This document shows positions 1-5,047 of a stretch of 5,047 nucleotides of DNA, piece after piece (the stretch's first letter is position 1; each line of letters begins with the position of its first letter). Origin of the DNA: Holophagae bacterium (GTDB lineage Bacteria; Acidobacteriota; Thermoanaerobaculia; Thermoanaerobaculales; Sulfomarinibacteraceae). The notes beneath the pieces are model-generated. The model worked only from the letters and a program-made list of their open reading frames with translations, had not been told where the DNA came from and did no database searches. The translations under genes and the position numbers were made by a program. The DNA is taken from assembly GCA_030609785.1 (NCBI GenBank), contig JAUWTC010000245.1, forward strand, positions 1-5,047, given 5' to 3'.

Positions 1-261
1 GAGCAGGCAGGCTCCTATGCCGCCAAGCCAATAGCCAGCAGCGGGGCCCTGCGTGGAAAAGGCCAGTGTGGGCTGGTTGACCAGTGCCCACGTCTGCTGA
101 TGCAGGGGCAGGGTCACGCCGATCCAACGGCAGCCTCCGAGGATCGCGCCCAGACCTTGACCTCCGGCGATGAGGCCGAGGGTGATGATGCCCCCGCACA
201 GGGCGGCGAGCCAGCCGGCGAGGATCGCCACGGGCGAATTTGGATTGGGCCGTGAAAACAT
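1..261 (-). CDS. Membrane protein of unknown function, N-terminal part (runs off the left edge)
   Basis: The 87 visible codons begin at an ATG at 261 and stay open to position 1. An in-frame TGA lies two codons upstream, so a longer N-terminus is excluded. The product starts MFSRPNPNSP. A clear hydrophobic segment follows at about residues 11-31 (VAILAGWLAALCGGIITLGL...), then a more polar stretch with a QQTW motif, then the start of a second apolar segment at about residues 74-87. This looks like an inner-membrane protein. I do not recognise the family. The third codon positions are GC-rich, as in the neighbouring genes, which supports this frame. The opposite strand is also open here in codon register, but it encodes a polar Gly/Asp/Glu-rich string typical of antisense to membrane segments. 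No good Shine-Dalgarno lies at normal spacing: GGAG is about 17 nt upstream. The gene is divergent from the M16-like gene, with only 24 nt between the starts. Confidence 0.55.
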   Translation of the reverse strand, partial: MFSRPNPNSPVAILAGWLAALCGGIITLGLIAGGQGLGAILGGCRWIGVTLPLHQQTWALVNQPTLAFSTQGPAAGYWLGGIGACLL

Positions 262-285
262 GTCTCATGCTACCATCTCTCCGAC

Positions 286-2301
286 ATGATTGAAGACACT
301 GGATTTAGCCCGAATATCTCGCCAGGTTCCTGCTTCGGCCGGCGCTCCCTCATTGCCATCCTGATTCTTTCCTTCGGTTTGGTTACCGGGACCGTGGCCG
401 GCCAGGCCCTGACCGTGCGGTCTCTCGAGGGAGGGACCGAGGCCGTGCTGGTGACCCAGACCCTGGCAGAAATGTCGGCGGCATGCTGGCCCGTCCTGGG
501 CGAGAACATGAAGTGGGAAAGCCGCTGTGTCGTTGGAAGTGATCTGACCTTCACCGCCGGACTCGAAGCTGCCCTGGGAGACCTCGATGAGGCCCCATCG
601 GTCCTGATCATCGTTGGTGGTTCGGGTCGCCGCGAGGCCATCGATCGGGCCGGGAGGGTTCTGGTTGGGAAGAGCGCCGCTGAATTGCCCCCCCGTGAAG
701 GGCATGGCCTGGCCGAGGGCGGCCAGGAGCGACGCCTGGGACAGCGTGGGGGACCGTCGATCTTGCGCCTGGAGGTTCAACTTCCACCGGTGGACCATGC
801 CGACCGAACGGCCGTCGAGGTCCTGTGGAACCTGCTGCCCCGTCATCTCGCCGAAGTCAGTCCTGGCCTGAGGAGTCGGATCGATGGTGATGTCGGCTCT
901 CTCGAGCTTTCCGTCGACGGTGACCTGGGCGGTCTCGAGTTGCGGAGTCTCCGCTTGGGCCTGGCGCAGGTATCTGGAGCGCCGTCACTGGAGTCCGAGG
1001 AGGTCGAACGGGAGGCCAGCCGGCTTCGAATCGCACGATCGGCGCAGCTGGAATCGGTGGAGAGGGCCGGCCTCGAGTTGTTGGACCTCTGGACTCGTGG
1101 GGGCAGCGACGGCATTCGGCAGTACCTCTTCGGGCCTGACGGCGTCACTCTGGCACGGGTCCGGGAGGCTGCCGGTCAATGGCTGCCTCGACACCCGGGC
1201 CACGCCGTGTTCGTGATGCCGCCCCGACATTTTCGACCGAGGTTCGCACCGGGGCCGGAAATGGGGCGCATGGCTAACGACCTCTCCGCCGCCATTCTCG
1301 CCCGTCCTTCGGCTCCTTTGGCGACCTTGGTGCTCCGGCCGGTTCTCCTGTCGGATCTGACGGGAGATGCCGAAGCGGTGGTCTTGACGCGACTTGCCAC
1401 GGCCCTGCGTCGGTACGAAAACCGACCTGCCTACATCGCGGTCGAGAGCCGCCCGCCCCGATTGGAGCTTGCTGCCCAGGCCGGTGACTTCCCTGGGCTC
1501 TGTGAGGCTCTCCAGGCGGCCTTGGCCGGTGTTGCGTCCGACACGACGCACCTGGGGACAGGATCCGACGCACGGCGAACGGCCCTCCGCTTGATGGCCG
1601 GTCTGTTGGGTCTGGATGCCGGGGCCGAAGTAACACCGGCAACCGTACTGGCCTCAGGGAATCTGGCTGTCGGGGGTGTGGCGGCTGACGCCGAACTGGC
1701 ACTGGAGGCTCTGGAAAAATTTGGGGTTGGGGGACGCGCGTCAGGGGTAATACCCGCGGGTACGGTTGGGGGAGAACCCAGGCATCGAATGCCTGCGGCG
1801 GGAACCCTGTCCACGGTGGCGGTTGCTTTGCCTCTGGCTGCCGGGTTTCCCATTCCCGAGACCGTTGCCGAGATAATCTCGAACCGGGCGGTACGGCTGA
1901 TCGAAGGTGTGACCGCCGAGGTGTTGTTGCCGTTGATTCCCGGGCGGGCGGTCATGGTGCTGGTGATTTCAAGGGATGGAGAGGTTGCCGCACTCGAAGA
2001 GGACATTCATGAAAGCTGGAAGGTGCTGTTTGCCCCGGCCTCCGAACAGGAGTTGGAGGGTTTGCGCCGGAAAGTTGCCGCACGGGTCGTGACGGTGGCC
2101 GGAGGTGTCATGGGCAGAGCGAGGGTATGCGCCGCTATCGCCGCGGGCGCCGACAGTTGGCGAACGCCGAGCGACCGGGAGATGGCGGCCCTGACCGTTG
2201 ACCTGGTTGCCGTGAACTTTGATCTTGAACTCTTGGCGGAAACCCTTGACGCCCAGTGGACGGCCTCCGGGCCGGCGGTGGTCAGCCTCGGCGAGGAGTG
2301 A
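286..2301 (+). CDS. Exported M16 (pitrilysin/insulinase)-like protein, probably non-catalytic
   Basis: This 671-residue protein has an N-terminal signal peptide: a long polar n-region, GRR at 18-20, a hydrophobic core at about 21-37 and a likely cleavage site after AGQA (residue 41). It is probably periplasmic or surface-exposed. The mature part resembles the repeated domains of M16 peptidases. Residues 42-128 look like a short, degenerate first domain. Residues 158-312 look like a C-terminal-type domain (ILRLEVQLPP start, EEVEREASRLR helix, ending AVFVMPP). Residues 342-480 look like a third domain, ending with GNLAVGGV and ALEKFG, which resemble the M16 'NL.lvvvG...fG' ending. Residues 508-668 look like a fourth. 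The zinc motif HxxEH is absent, so it is probably structural or a partner of an active M16 subunit; this is inference. ATG286 is the only plausible start, because TGA lies upstream in frame, but no Shine-Dalgarno precedes it. The gene ends 10 nt before tyrS, which suggests one operon. The family call rests on pattern resemblance only. Confidence 0.6.
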   Translation: MIEDTGFSPNISPGSCFGRRSLIAILILSFGLVTGTVAGQALTVRSLEGGTEAVLVTQTLAEMSAACWPVLGENMKWESRCVVGSDLTFTAGLEAALGDLDEAPSVLIIVGGSGRREAIDRAGRVLVGKSAAELPPREGHGLAEGGQERRLGQRGGPSILRLEVQLPPVDHADRTAVEVLWNLLPRHLAEVSPGLRSRIDGDVGSLELSVDGDLGGLELRSLRLGLAQVSGAPSLESEEVEREASRLRIARSAQLESVERAGLELLDLWTRGGSDGIRQYLFGPDGVTLARVREAAGQWLPRHPGHAVFVMPPRHFRPRFAPGPEMGRMANDLSAAILARPSAPLATLVLRPVLLSDLTGDAEAVVLTRLATALRRYENRPAYIAVESRPPRLELAAQAGDFPGLCEALQAALAGVASDTTHLGTGSDARRTALRLMAGLLGLDAGAEVTPATVLASGNLAVGGVAADAELALEALEKFGVGGRASGVIPAGTVGGEPRHRMPAAGTLSTVAVALPLAAGFPIPETVAEIISNRAVRLIEGVTAEVLLPLIPGRAVMVLVISRDGEVAALEEDIHESWKVLFAPASEQELEGLRRKVAARVVTVAGGVMGRARVCAAIAAGADSWRTPSDREMAALTVDLVAVNFDLELLAETLDAQWTASGPAVVSLGEE

Positions 2302-2302
2302 T

Positions 2303-2307
2303 GGAGG
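2303..2307 (+). promoter_or_regulatory. Ribosome binding site of tyrS
   Basis: GGAGG lies 4 nt before ATG2312 and directly after the TGA of the M16-like gene. It selects this ATG over in-frame upstream starts inside the preceding gene. A second purine block, GAGGAG at 2293-2298, lies 13 nt from the start and overlaps the end of the upstream gene, which fits translational coupling. No T-box leader or separate promoter fits in the 10-nt gap. Confidence 0.75.
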
Positions 2308-2311
2308 CTTT

Positions 2312-3550
2312 ATGACAGCAACGATCCAACAGCAGATGCAGTTCTTGACCAAGGGCTGTGTTGATGTGGTTCCCTCAGAGGCGCTGGAGAAAAAGCTCCA
2401 GCGATCATTGGAGTCGGGGGTTCCTTTGACGATCAAGGTGGGTTTCGACCCGTCGGCCCCGGATCTGCATCTGGGTCACACCGTGATCATTCGAAAGATG
2501 CGCCACTTTCAACAGCTGGGGCATCGCGTCATCTTCCTGATTGGGGATTTCACCGGTCTGATCGGGGACCCGACGGGGAAGAACACCACTCGGCCGGAGT
2601 TGACACCGGAAGAGATCGAGGCCAACGCCGCAACCTACCGACGTCAGATTTTTAAACTCCTCGACCCCGAAACGACCGTCGTCGATTTCAACTCAAAGTG
2701 GTTGGGACAATTGGGTTCCGCAGAATGGATCAAGCTTGCGGCCAAGGTGACGGTCGCCCAGATGCTCGAACGGGACGACTTCCGCACGAGGTACGAGGCC
2801 CAAAAACCGATTGCGCTGCACGAATTTCTCTACCCCCTGGCCCAAGGTTTTGACTCGGTGGCCCTGAAGTGTGACGTGGAACTGGGCGGTACCGACCAAC
2901 TCTTCAATCTTTTGATGGGCCGTCATCTGATGCGTGAACATGGGATGGAACCACAGGTCGCGATGACCCTGCCCCTACTGGAGGGGCTGGATGGTGTTGA
3001 GAAAATGTCCAAGAGCCTGGGCAATTACGTCGCCGTCGAAGATCCACCGAACGAGATGTTCGGCAAACTGATGTCGGTGTCGGATGATCTGATGTGGAAA
3101 TACTGGCTTTTGTTGACCGATCGGACCGCTGAAGCGATCGAGGCAATGAAGTCCGATGTCAGCGAGGGGCGACGGCATCCGATGGAGGTCAAGAAGGAAC
3201 TGGCACGGTCACTGGTTGAGGAGTTTCACGATGAGGACGCCGCGGTGGCTGCCGAAGCCGAGTTCGGACGGGTGTTTTCCGGACGGAAATTGCCGACGGA
3301 CATCCCCGAGGTCGAGATCACCAGCGAGATGCCGACCGTGCTGTTGTCCAAGGTTCTGGTTCAGGCGGGCTTGGCCGCTTCAAACTCCGAGGCTCGTCGG
3401 CTGATGTCGCAGGGGGGGGTCAAGGTTGACGGTGAGGGTGCTGGTGACCCCAAGATGGCGGTTTCGGCTGATGCTGAGACGCCTCTCTTGATCCAGGTCG
3501 GCAAACGCAGAATCGCCAAGGTGACGATTGTGAAATCGGAGATTCAGTAG
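2312..3550 (+). CDS. tyrS: Tyrosyl-tRNA synthetase, type 2 (TyrZ-like)
   Basis: This 412-residue cytoplasmic class I aminoacyl-tRNA synthetase activates tyrosine with ATP and charges tRNA-Tyr. All signatures are present. VGFDPSAPDLHLGH (43-56) carries the HIGH motif as HLGH 53-56. GDFTGLIGDPTGK (78-90) follows, with the type-2 hallmark TRPELT just after it. The tyrosine pocket appears in YPLAQGFDS (174-182) and GGTDQLFN (192-199). KMSKS is at 231-235. The C-terminal S4 RNA-binding domain occupies about 344-405 (LLSKVLVQAGLAASNSEARRL, then GGVKVDG). The length is normal for the type-2 family found in many Gram-negatives; the E. coli enzyme belongs to the other type. The frame stays open back to 2219, but that extension overlaps the upstream gene, and the family N-terminus together with the GGAGG at 2303 fix ATG2312. 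The gene appears intact and functional, and is probably second in an operon with the M16-like gene. A run of eight G lies in the S4 coding region at 3412-3419. Confidence 0.97.
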   Translation: MTATIQQQMQFLTKGCVDVVPSEALEKKLQRSLESGVPLTIKVGFDPSAPDLHLGHTVIIRKMRHFQQLGHRVIFLIGDFTGLIGDPTGKNTTRPELTPEEIEANAATYRRQIFKLLDPETTVVDFNSKWLGQLGSAEWIKLAAKVTVAQMLERDDFRTRYEAQKPIALHEFLYPLAQGFDSVALKCDVELGGTDQLFNLLMGRHLMREHGMEPQVAMTLPLLEGLDGVEKMSKSLGNYVAVEDPPNEMFGKLMSVSDDLMWKYWLLLTDRTAEAIEAMKSDVSEGRRHPMEVKKELARSLVEEFHDEDAAVAAEAEFGRVFSGRKLPTDIPEVEITSEMPTVLLSKVLVQAGLAASNSEARRLMSQGGVKVDGEGAGDPKMAVSADAETPLLIQVGKRRIAKVTIVKSEIQ

Positions 3551-3708
3551 TCCGGGTTCGTTGGGGAAGAAGAACACAATTGAACCGCGAAGACGCCAAG
3601 AACGCAAAGAAACTATTTTAAATAAACCCCTTAGCGCTCTTCGCGTCTTGGCGGTTCATTAATCCCCCTAAAACCAGTCGATGTTCTCTAGAGCCCAATC
3701 TTGTTGAA
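3551..3708. other. Convergent intergenic region between tyrS and the fur-like gene
   Basis: This 158-nt spacer separates the stop codons of two convergent genes. Its middle is filled by the inverted repeat at 3579-3660. The remaining flanks, 3551-3578 and 3661-3708, show no open frame with a ribosome site, no T-tract terminator and no RNA gene that I can recognise. Confidence 0.7.
3579..3660. repeat. Imperfect inverted repeat of the dispersed 'NREDAK' type
   Basis: Two 29-nt arms, 3581-3609 and 3630-3658, are inverted copies of each other with 25 of 29 positions complementary, around an AT-rich 20-nt centre (3610-3629). The left arm begins TGAACCGCGAAGACGCCAAG and would read N-R-E-D-A-K in one frame. 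From memory, this type of element recurs between genes in many environmental bacteria; I could not search for copies. It lies between the convergent tyrS and fur-like genes. A transcript from either strand could fold into a long hairpin, so it may act as a two-way terminator or mRNA end-stabiliser. However, no run of T follows on either strand, so it is not a classic intrinsic terminator. The four non-matching positions include a swapped GCGAAG/GCCAAG pair. Confidence 0.75.
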
Positions 3709-4173
3709 TCAGAAGAATGAGGTTTCCTGTTCGACTTTCTGGCCTTCCTGGCTCAGTCCTTGAACCTGGATCGAGATGAAGGACGGCCGAAACTTGTGGT
3801 CGTGGCAGATGTGACGGAGGCGCTCGTCCAGGTCGGCATCCCAGAATTCGATGATCTTGCCGGTGGCCATGCAGACCATGTGGTGGTGTCCGCCGCCCGG
3901 CTCCATCTTCTCGTAGAAGTAGTGCTCTCGGCCCAACCGGCTCTTGCGGACCAGCCCACACTGGACCAGGAGGTCGAGCGTCCGGTAAACCGTTGCTCGG
4001 GAGACCTTGCGCTTCTTCGCTTTCATCCTGGCGAGCAGGTCGTCGGCGTCCAGATGGTCGCTGGTTGCGAAGATTTCATCCAGCAGGGCCAGGCGTTCCT
4101 GTGTCACTTTGAGGTTGTTCTCCCTCAGGTGCTGAATGAAAAGCTTCTGTGCACGTTGGGCTAACTTGCTCAT
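3709..4173 (-). CDS. Fur-family metal-responsive transcriptional regulator
   Basis: This 154-residue protein starts MSKLAQRAQK and has the Fur fold. The N-terminal winged-helix domain (about 1-85) contains NLKVTQERLALL (20-31) and the recognition helix SRATVYRTLDLL (58-69). The C-terminal part holds the metal-binding dimerisation region, with GGGHHHMVCMATGKIIEF at 93-110. Relative to E. coli Fur, His40, His96, His98 and Glu109 match ligands of the regulatory metal site. HHDH is replaced by GHHH. The structural-zinc CxxC is CxxT (Cys101/Thr104), as in Pseudomonas aeruginosa Fur, and no C-terminal Cys pair exists. Whether it senses iron, peroxide (PerR-like) or another metal cannot be decided from sequence. 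Start: ATG4173 is preceded by GAGGGAG at 4179-4185. The longer reading from 4245 is rejected because a strong promoter lies inside it. The gene is divergent from the bd-like oxidase gene and probably autoregulated through the palindrome at 4213-4225. Confidence 0.93.
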   Translation of the reverse strand: MSKLAQRAQKLFIQHLRENNLKVTQERLALLDEIFATSDHLDADDLLARMKAKKRKVSRATVYRTLDLLVQCGLVRKSRLGREHYFYEKMEPGGGHHHMVCMATGKIIEFWDADLDERLRHICHDHKFRPSFISIQVQGLSQEGQKVEQETSFF

Positions 4174-4178
4174 GATCA

Positions 4179-4185
4179 CTCCCTC
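4179..4185 (-). promoter_or_regulatory. Ribosome binding site of the fur-like gene
   Basis: On the minus strand GAGGGAG ends 5 nt before ATG4173. It decides the start in favour of the 154-residue protein rather than the 178-residue open frame beginning at 4245. Confidence 0.8.
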
Positions 4186-4212
4186 TAATCCAGACTCATT
4201 TTCAATGTCTAC

Positions 4213-4225
4213 ACATATGATATGT
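4213..4225. promoter_or_regulatory. 6-1-6 palindrome, candidate operator of the Fur-family regulator
   Basis: ACATATGATATGT is a perfect inverted repeat of six bases around one central base, in an AT-rich island within GC-rich DNA. Fur, PerR and Zur boxes have the same single-centre dyad geometry (7-1-7), but the bases here do not match the classic Fur box (TGATAAT-n-ATTATCA) well. It overlaps the -10 box of the fur-like gene and lies in the region shared with the oxidase gene. Autoregulation is the most likely role; joint control of the oxidase is possible. Confidence 0.55.
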
Positions 4226-4245
4226 CTCGATGCCCGACGTGTCAA
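4217..4245 (-). promoter_or_regulatory. Sigma70-type promoter of the fur-like gene
   Basis: Read on the minus strand, a perfect -35 box TTGACA (4245-4240) is followed by a 17-nt spacer and the -10 box TATCAT (4222-4217), which matches TATAAT at five of six positions. Transcription would begin near 4210, giving a leader of about 37 nt that contains the GAGGGAG ribosome site. The -10 box lies entirely within the palindrome at 4213-4225, so a repressor bound there would block the promoter. The position was read directly from sequence; activity is inferred. Confidence 0.75.
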
Positions 4246-4278
4246 GGGGAAGGTAGCCCCGTATTGTGGGAGGGCATA

Positions 4279-4300
4279 CCGGCCGCGACTGTTTGGCCGG
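4279..4300 (+). other. GC-rich hairpin in the likely oxidase leader
   Basis: CCGGCC (4279-4284) and GGCCGG (4295-4300) are perfectly complementary around a 10-nt loop. No T-run follows, so it is not an intrinsic terminator. A six-pair stem can arise by chance in GC-rich DNA, so a role as a leader element is speculative. Confidence 0.3.
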
Positions 4301-4362
4301 GGAACGGGAAGATGCAGTTCAGATCGGGTACAGTCTCAAGGGTGAAAATGCCGGTGATTGGA

Positions 4363-4368
4363 GGGGAG
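4363..4368 (+). promoter_or_regulatory. Ribosome binding site of the oxidase gene
   Basis: GGGGAG lies 5 nt before ATG4374, at ideal spacing. An in-frame TTG directly precedes the ATG (4371-4373) but would be only 2 nt from the site, so ATG is preferred. Confidence 0.75.
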
Positions 4369-4373
4369 TATTG

Positions 4374-5047
4374 ATGGATTATCCAATCTGGGATTTGGCG
4401 ATGGGTGGGGGAATGTTGATGGCCTTGGTGGCCGTCCCCCATGTGATTGTGGCGCACTTCGCTGTCGGAGGGGGGCTGTTGATCGCGGTGACGGAAACCC
4501 TCGGGGTGAGGCGAAATGACCCGGAACTTCGGGAATTGGCCAAACGCTCCTCGCTGGTGTTGATTCTCGTATCCACCGTGTACGGGGCAATTTCCGGGGT
4601 CGGCATCTGGGTGGTTGCCGGCCTGATCTCACCGGGGGCAATTTCCAGCCTGATTCACAATTATGTGTGGGGCTGGGCGATCGAATGGGTGTTTTTCATC
4701 GTCGAAATTGTCGCAGCCCTGGTCTACTACGCCACCTGGGACAAGATCTCCAAGAAGGCGCATCTCATGGTTGGGTGGCTGTACTTCGTCGGCGCCTATG
4801 GATCTCTGGTCGTCATCAACGGAATCATCACCTACCAACTGACACCCGGAAAGTGGCTGGAGAGCCACGCTTTCTGGGATGGATTCTTCAATCCGACCTA
4901 TTGGCCGGCAACTCTCCTTCGGACCGGAATCGCCCTGATGATGGCGGCCGCGTTCATGATCTTCCCCGCGGCGAAGAGCCGAGAGGCCGGCACACGGTTA
5001 GTACGTTATATCGGCGGCTGGCTTGTGGCCGGTTCGTTGATCTCCTA
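4374..5047 (+). CDS. Cytochrome bd-like oxidase subunit I (CydA superfamily), N-terminal part
   Basis: The first 224 residues are visible; the gene is cut by the right edge. It is an integral membrane protein with several apolar segments (about 14-40, 60-84, 101-121, 132-153, 179-200 and 211 onward). It aligns with E. coli CydA. HVIVAHFAVGGGLLIAVTET (23-42) matches the CydA stretch starting at heme ligand His19 without gaps, so His23 is that ligand. AIEWVFFIVE (102-111) matches AIEGLMAFFLE, so Glu111 corresponds to Glu107 and Glu104 probably to Glu99. WDKISKKAH (122-130) and ING (148-150) also align. NPTYWPATLLRT (173-184) falls where CydA has NPVAQVKFVHT, so the His186 heme b558 ligand appears to be Arg183. 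This points to a bd-like family other than the classical quinol oxidase. Expected role: terminal O2 reduction in the cytoplasmic membrane. It is divergent from the fur-like gene, a possible regulator. The electron donor and any C-terminal cytochrome c domain cannot be seen here. Confidence 0.88.
   Translation, partial: MDYPIWDLAMGGGMLMALVAVPHVIVAHFAVGGGLLIAVTETLGVRRNDPELRELAKRSSLVLILVSTVYGAISGVGIWVVAGLISPGAISSLIHNYVWGWAIEWVFFIVEIVAALVYYATWDKISKKAHLMVGWLYFVGAYGSLVVINGIITYQLTPGKWLESHAFWDGFFNPTYWPATLLRTGIALMMAAAFMIFPAAKSREAGTRLVRYIGGWLVAGSLIS

Larger units (their letters stand above)
4174..4373. other. Divergent regulatory region between the fur-like and oxidase genes
   Basis: This 200-nt spacer holds the fur-like ribosome site, its promoter with the overlapping palindrome, a GC hairpin at 4279-4300 and the oxidase ribosome site. 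On the plus strand, TATGAT at 4216-4221 inside the palindrome would make a five-of-six -10 box for the oxidase gene, but no good -35 lies 16-18 nt upstream. No better plus-strand promoter was found. I see no small gene with a ribosome site here. Confidence 0.6.

Noticed and set aside
1..255. Plus-strand open frame from the left edge to TGA253, just before the M16-like gene
   Set aside because: It is in codon register antisense to the membrane gene. It has no visible start and encodes a polar, low-complexity Gly/Asp/Glu/Ala string, as expected opposite hydrophobic codons.
688..694. Run of seven C in the M16-like gene as a frameshift site
   Set aside because: The residues around it look like a poorly conserved interdomain linker, and the same frame continues into clear M16-like sequence on both sides, so there is no sign of a shift.
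985..2006. Several long minus-strand open frames inside the M16-like gene (985-1551, 1274-1702, 1431-2006)
   Set aside because: They overlap each other and the 671-residue gene. They have Arg/Pro/Ser-rich compositions and no recognisable domain, and are typical antisense shadows of GC-rich coding DNA.
2219..2311. Extended N-terminus for tyrS
   Set aside because: It would overlap the end of the M16-like gene by 83 nt and add 31 residues unlike TyrRS. GGAGG at 2303 marks ATG2312.
2281..2311. T-box or attenuator upstream of tyrS
   Set aside because: Only 10 nt separate it from the upstream stop codon; there is no room and no T-box sequence.
3630..3670. Intrinsic terminator of tyrS
   Set aside because: A long stem is possible from the inverted repeat, but it is followed by TTAATCCCCC rather than a T-run, so it is listed as a repeat instead.
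3760..4164. Plus-strand 134-residue open frame opposite the fur-like gene
   Set aside because: The minus strand encodes an unmistakable Fur-family protein with a promoter and ribosome site. The plus frame has no ribosome site and no domain.
4174..4245. Extended N-terminus for the fur-like gene starting at 4245
   Set aside because: The extension covers the -35 and -10 boxes of its own promoter, while ATG4173 has a good ribosome site and fits the family N-terminus.

Overview
This GC-rich bacterial window is ordinary chromosomal DNA, with no phage, transposase, CRISPR or RNA gene that I can see. The lineage cannot be fixed from sequence alone. The type-2 tyrosyl-tRNA synthetase, a Fur-family regulator with CxxT in place of CxxC, a non-classical cytochrome bd-like oxidase subunit and a 'NREDAK'-type dispersed repeat together suggest an environmental Gram-negative, for example a deltaproteobacterial-grade or Acidobacteria-like organism. 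That placement is inference.

Layout. (1) Positions 1-261, minus strand: the N-terminal part of an unrecognised membrane protein that runs off the left edge. (2) Positions 286-2301, plus strand: a 671-residue exported protein built like an M16 (pitrilysin/insulinase) peptidase but lacking the HxxEH zinc site. (3) Positions 2312-3550, plus strand: tyrS, 10 nt after the M16-like gene and probably co-transcribed with it. (4) Positions 3551-3708: a convergent intergenic region dominated by an 82-bp imperfect inverted repeat. (5) Positions 3709-4173, minus strand: a Fur-family metalloregulator. (6) Positions 4174-4373: a divergent regulatory region. It holds a near-consensus sigma70 promoter for the fur-like gene, whose -10 box lies inside a 6-1-6 palindrome, and a GC hairpin on the oxidase side. 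(7) Positions 4374-5047, plus strand: the N-terminal third to half of a CydA-superfamily oxidase subunit I, cut by the right edge.

The most informative part is the fur-like/oxidase divergon. The regulator probably binds the palindrome over its own -10 box and could also control the terminal oxidase, linking metal or redox status to respiration. The oxidase aligns without gaps to E. coli CydA around heme ligand His19, but seems to have Arg where CydA has His186, a heme b558 ligand. It is therefore probably one of the non-canonical bd-like families rather than a standard quinol oxidase. I found no clearly undescribed multi-gene system.
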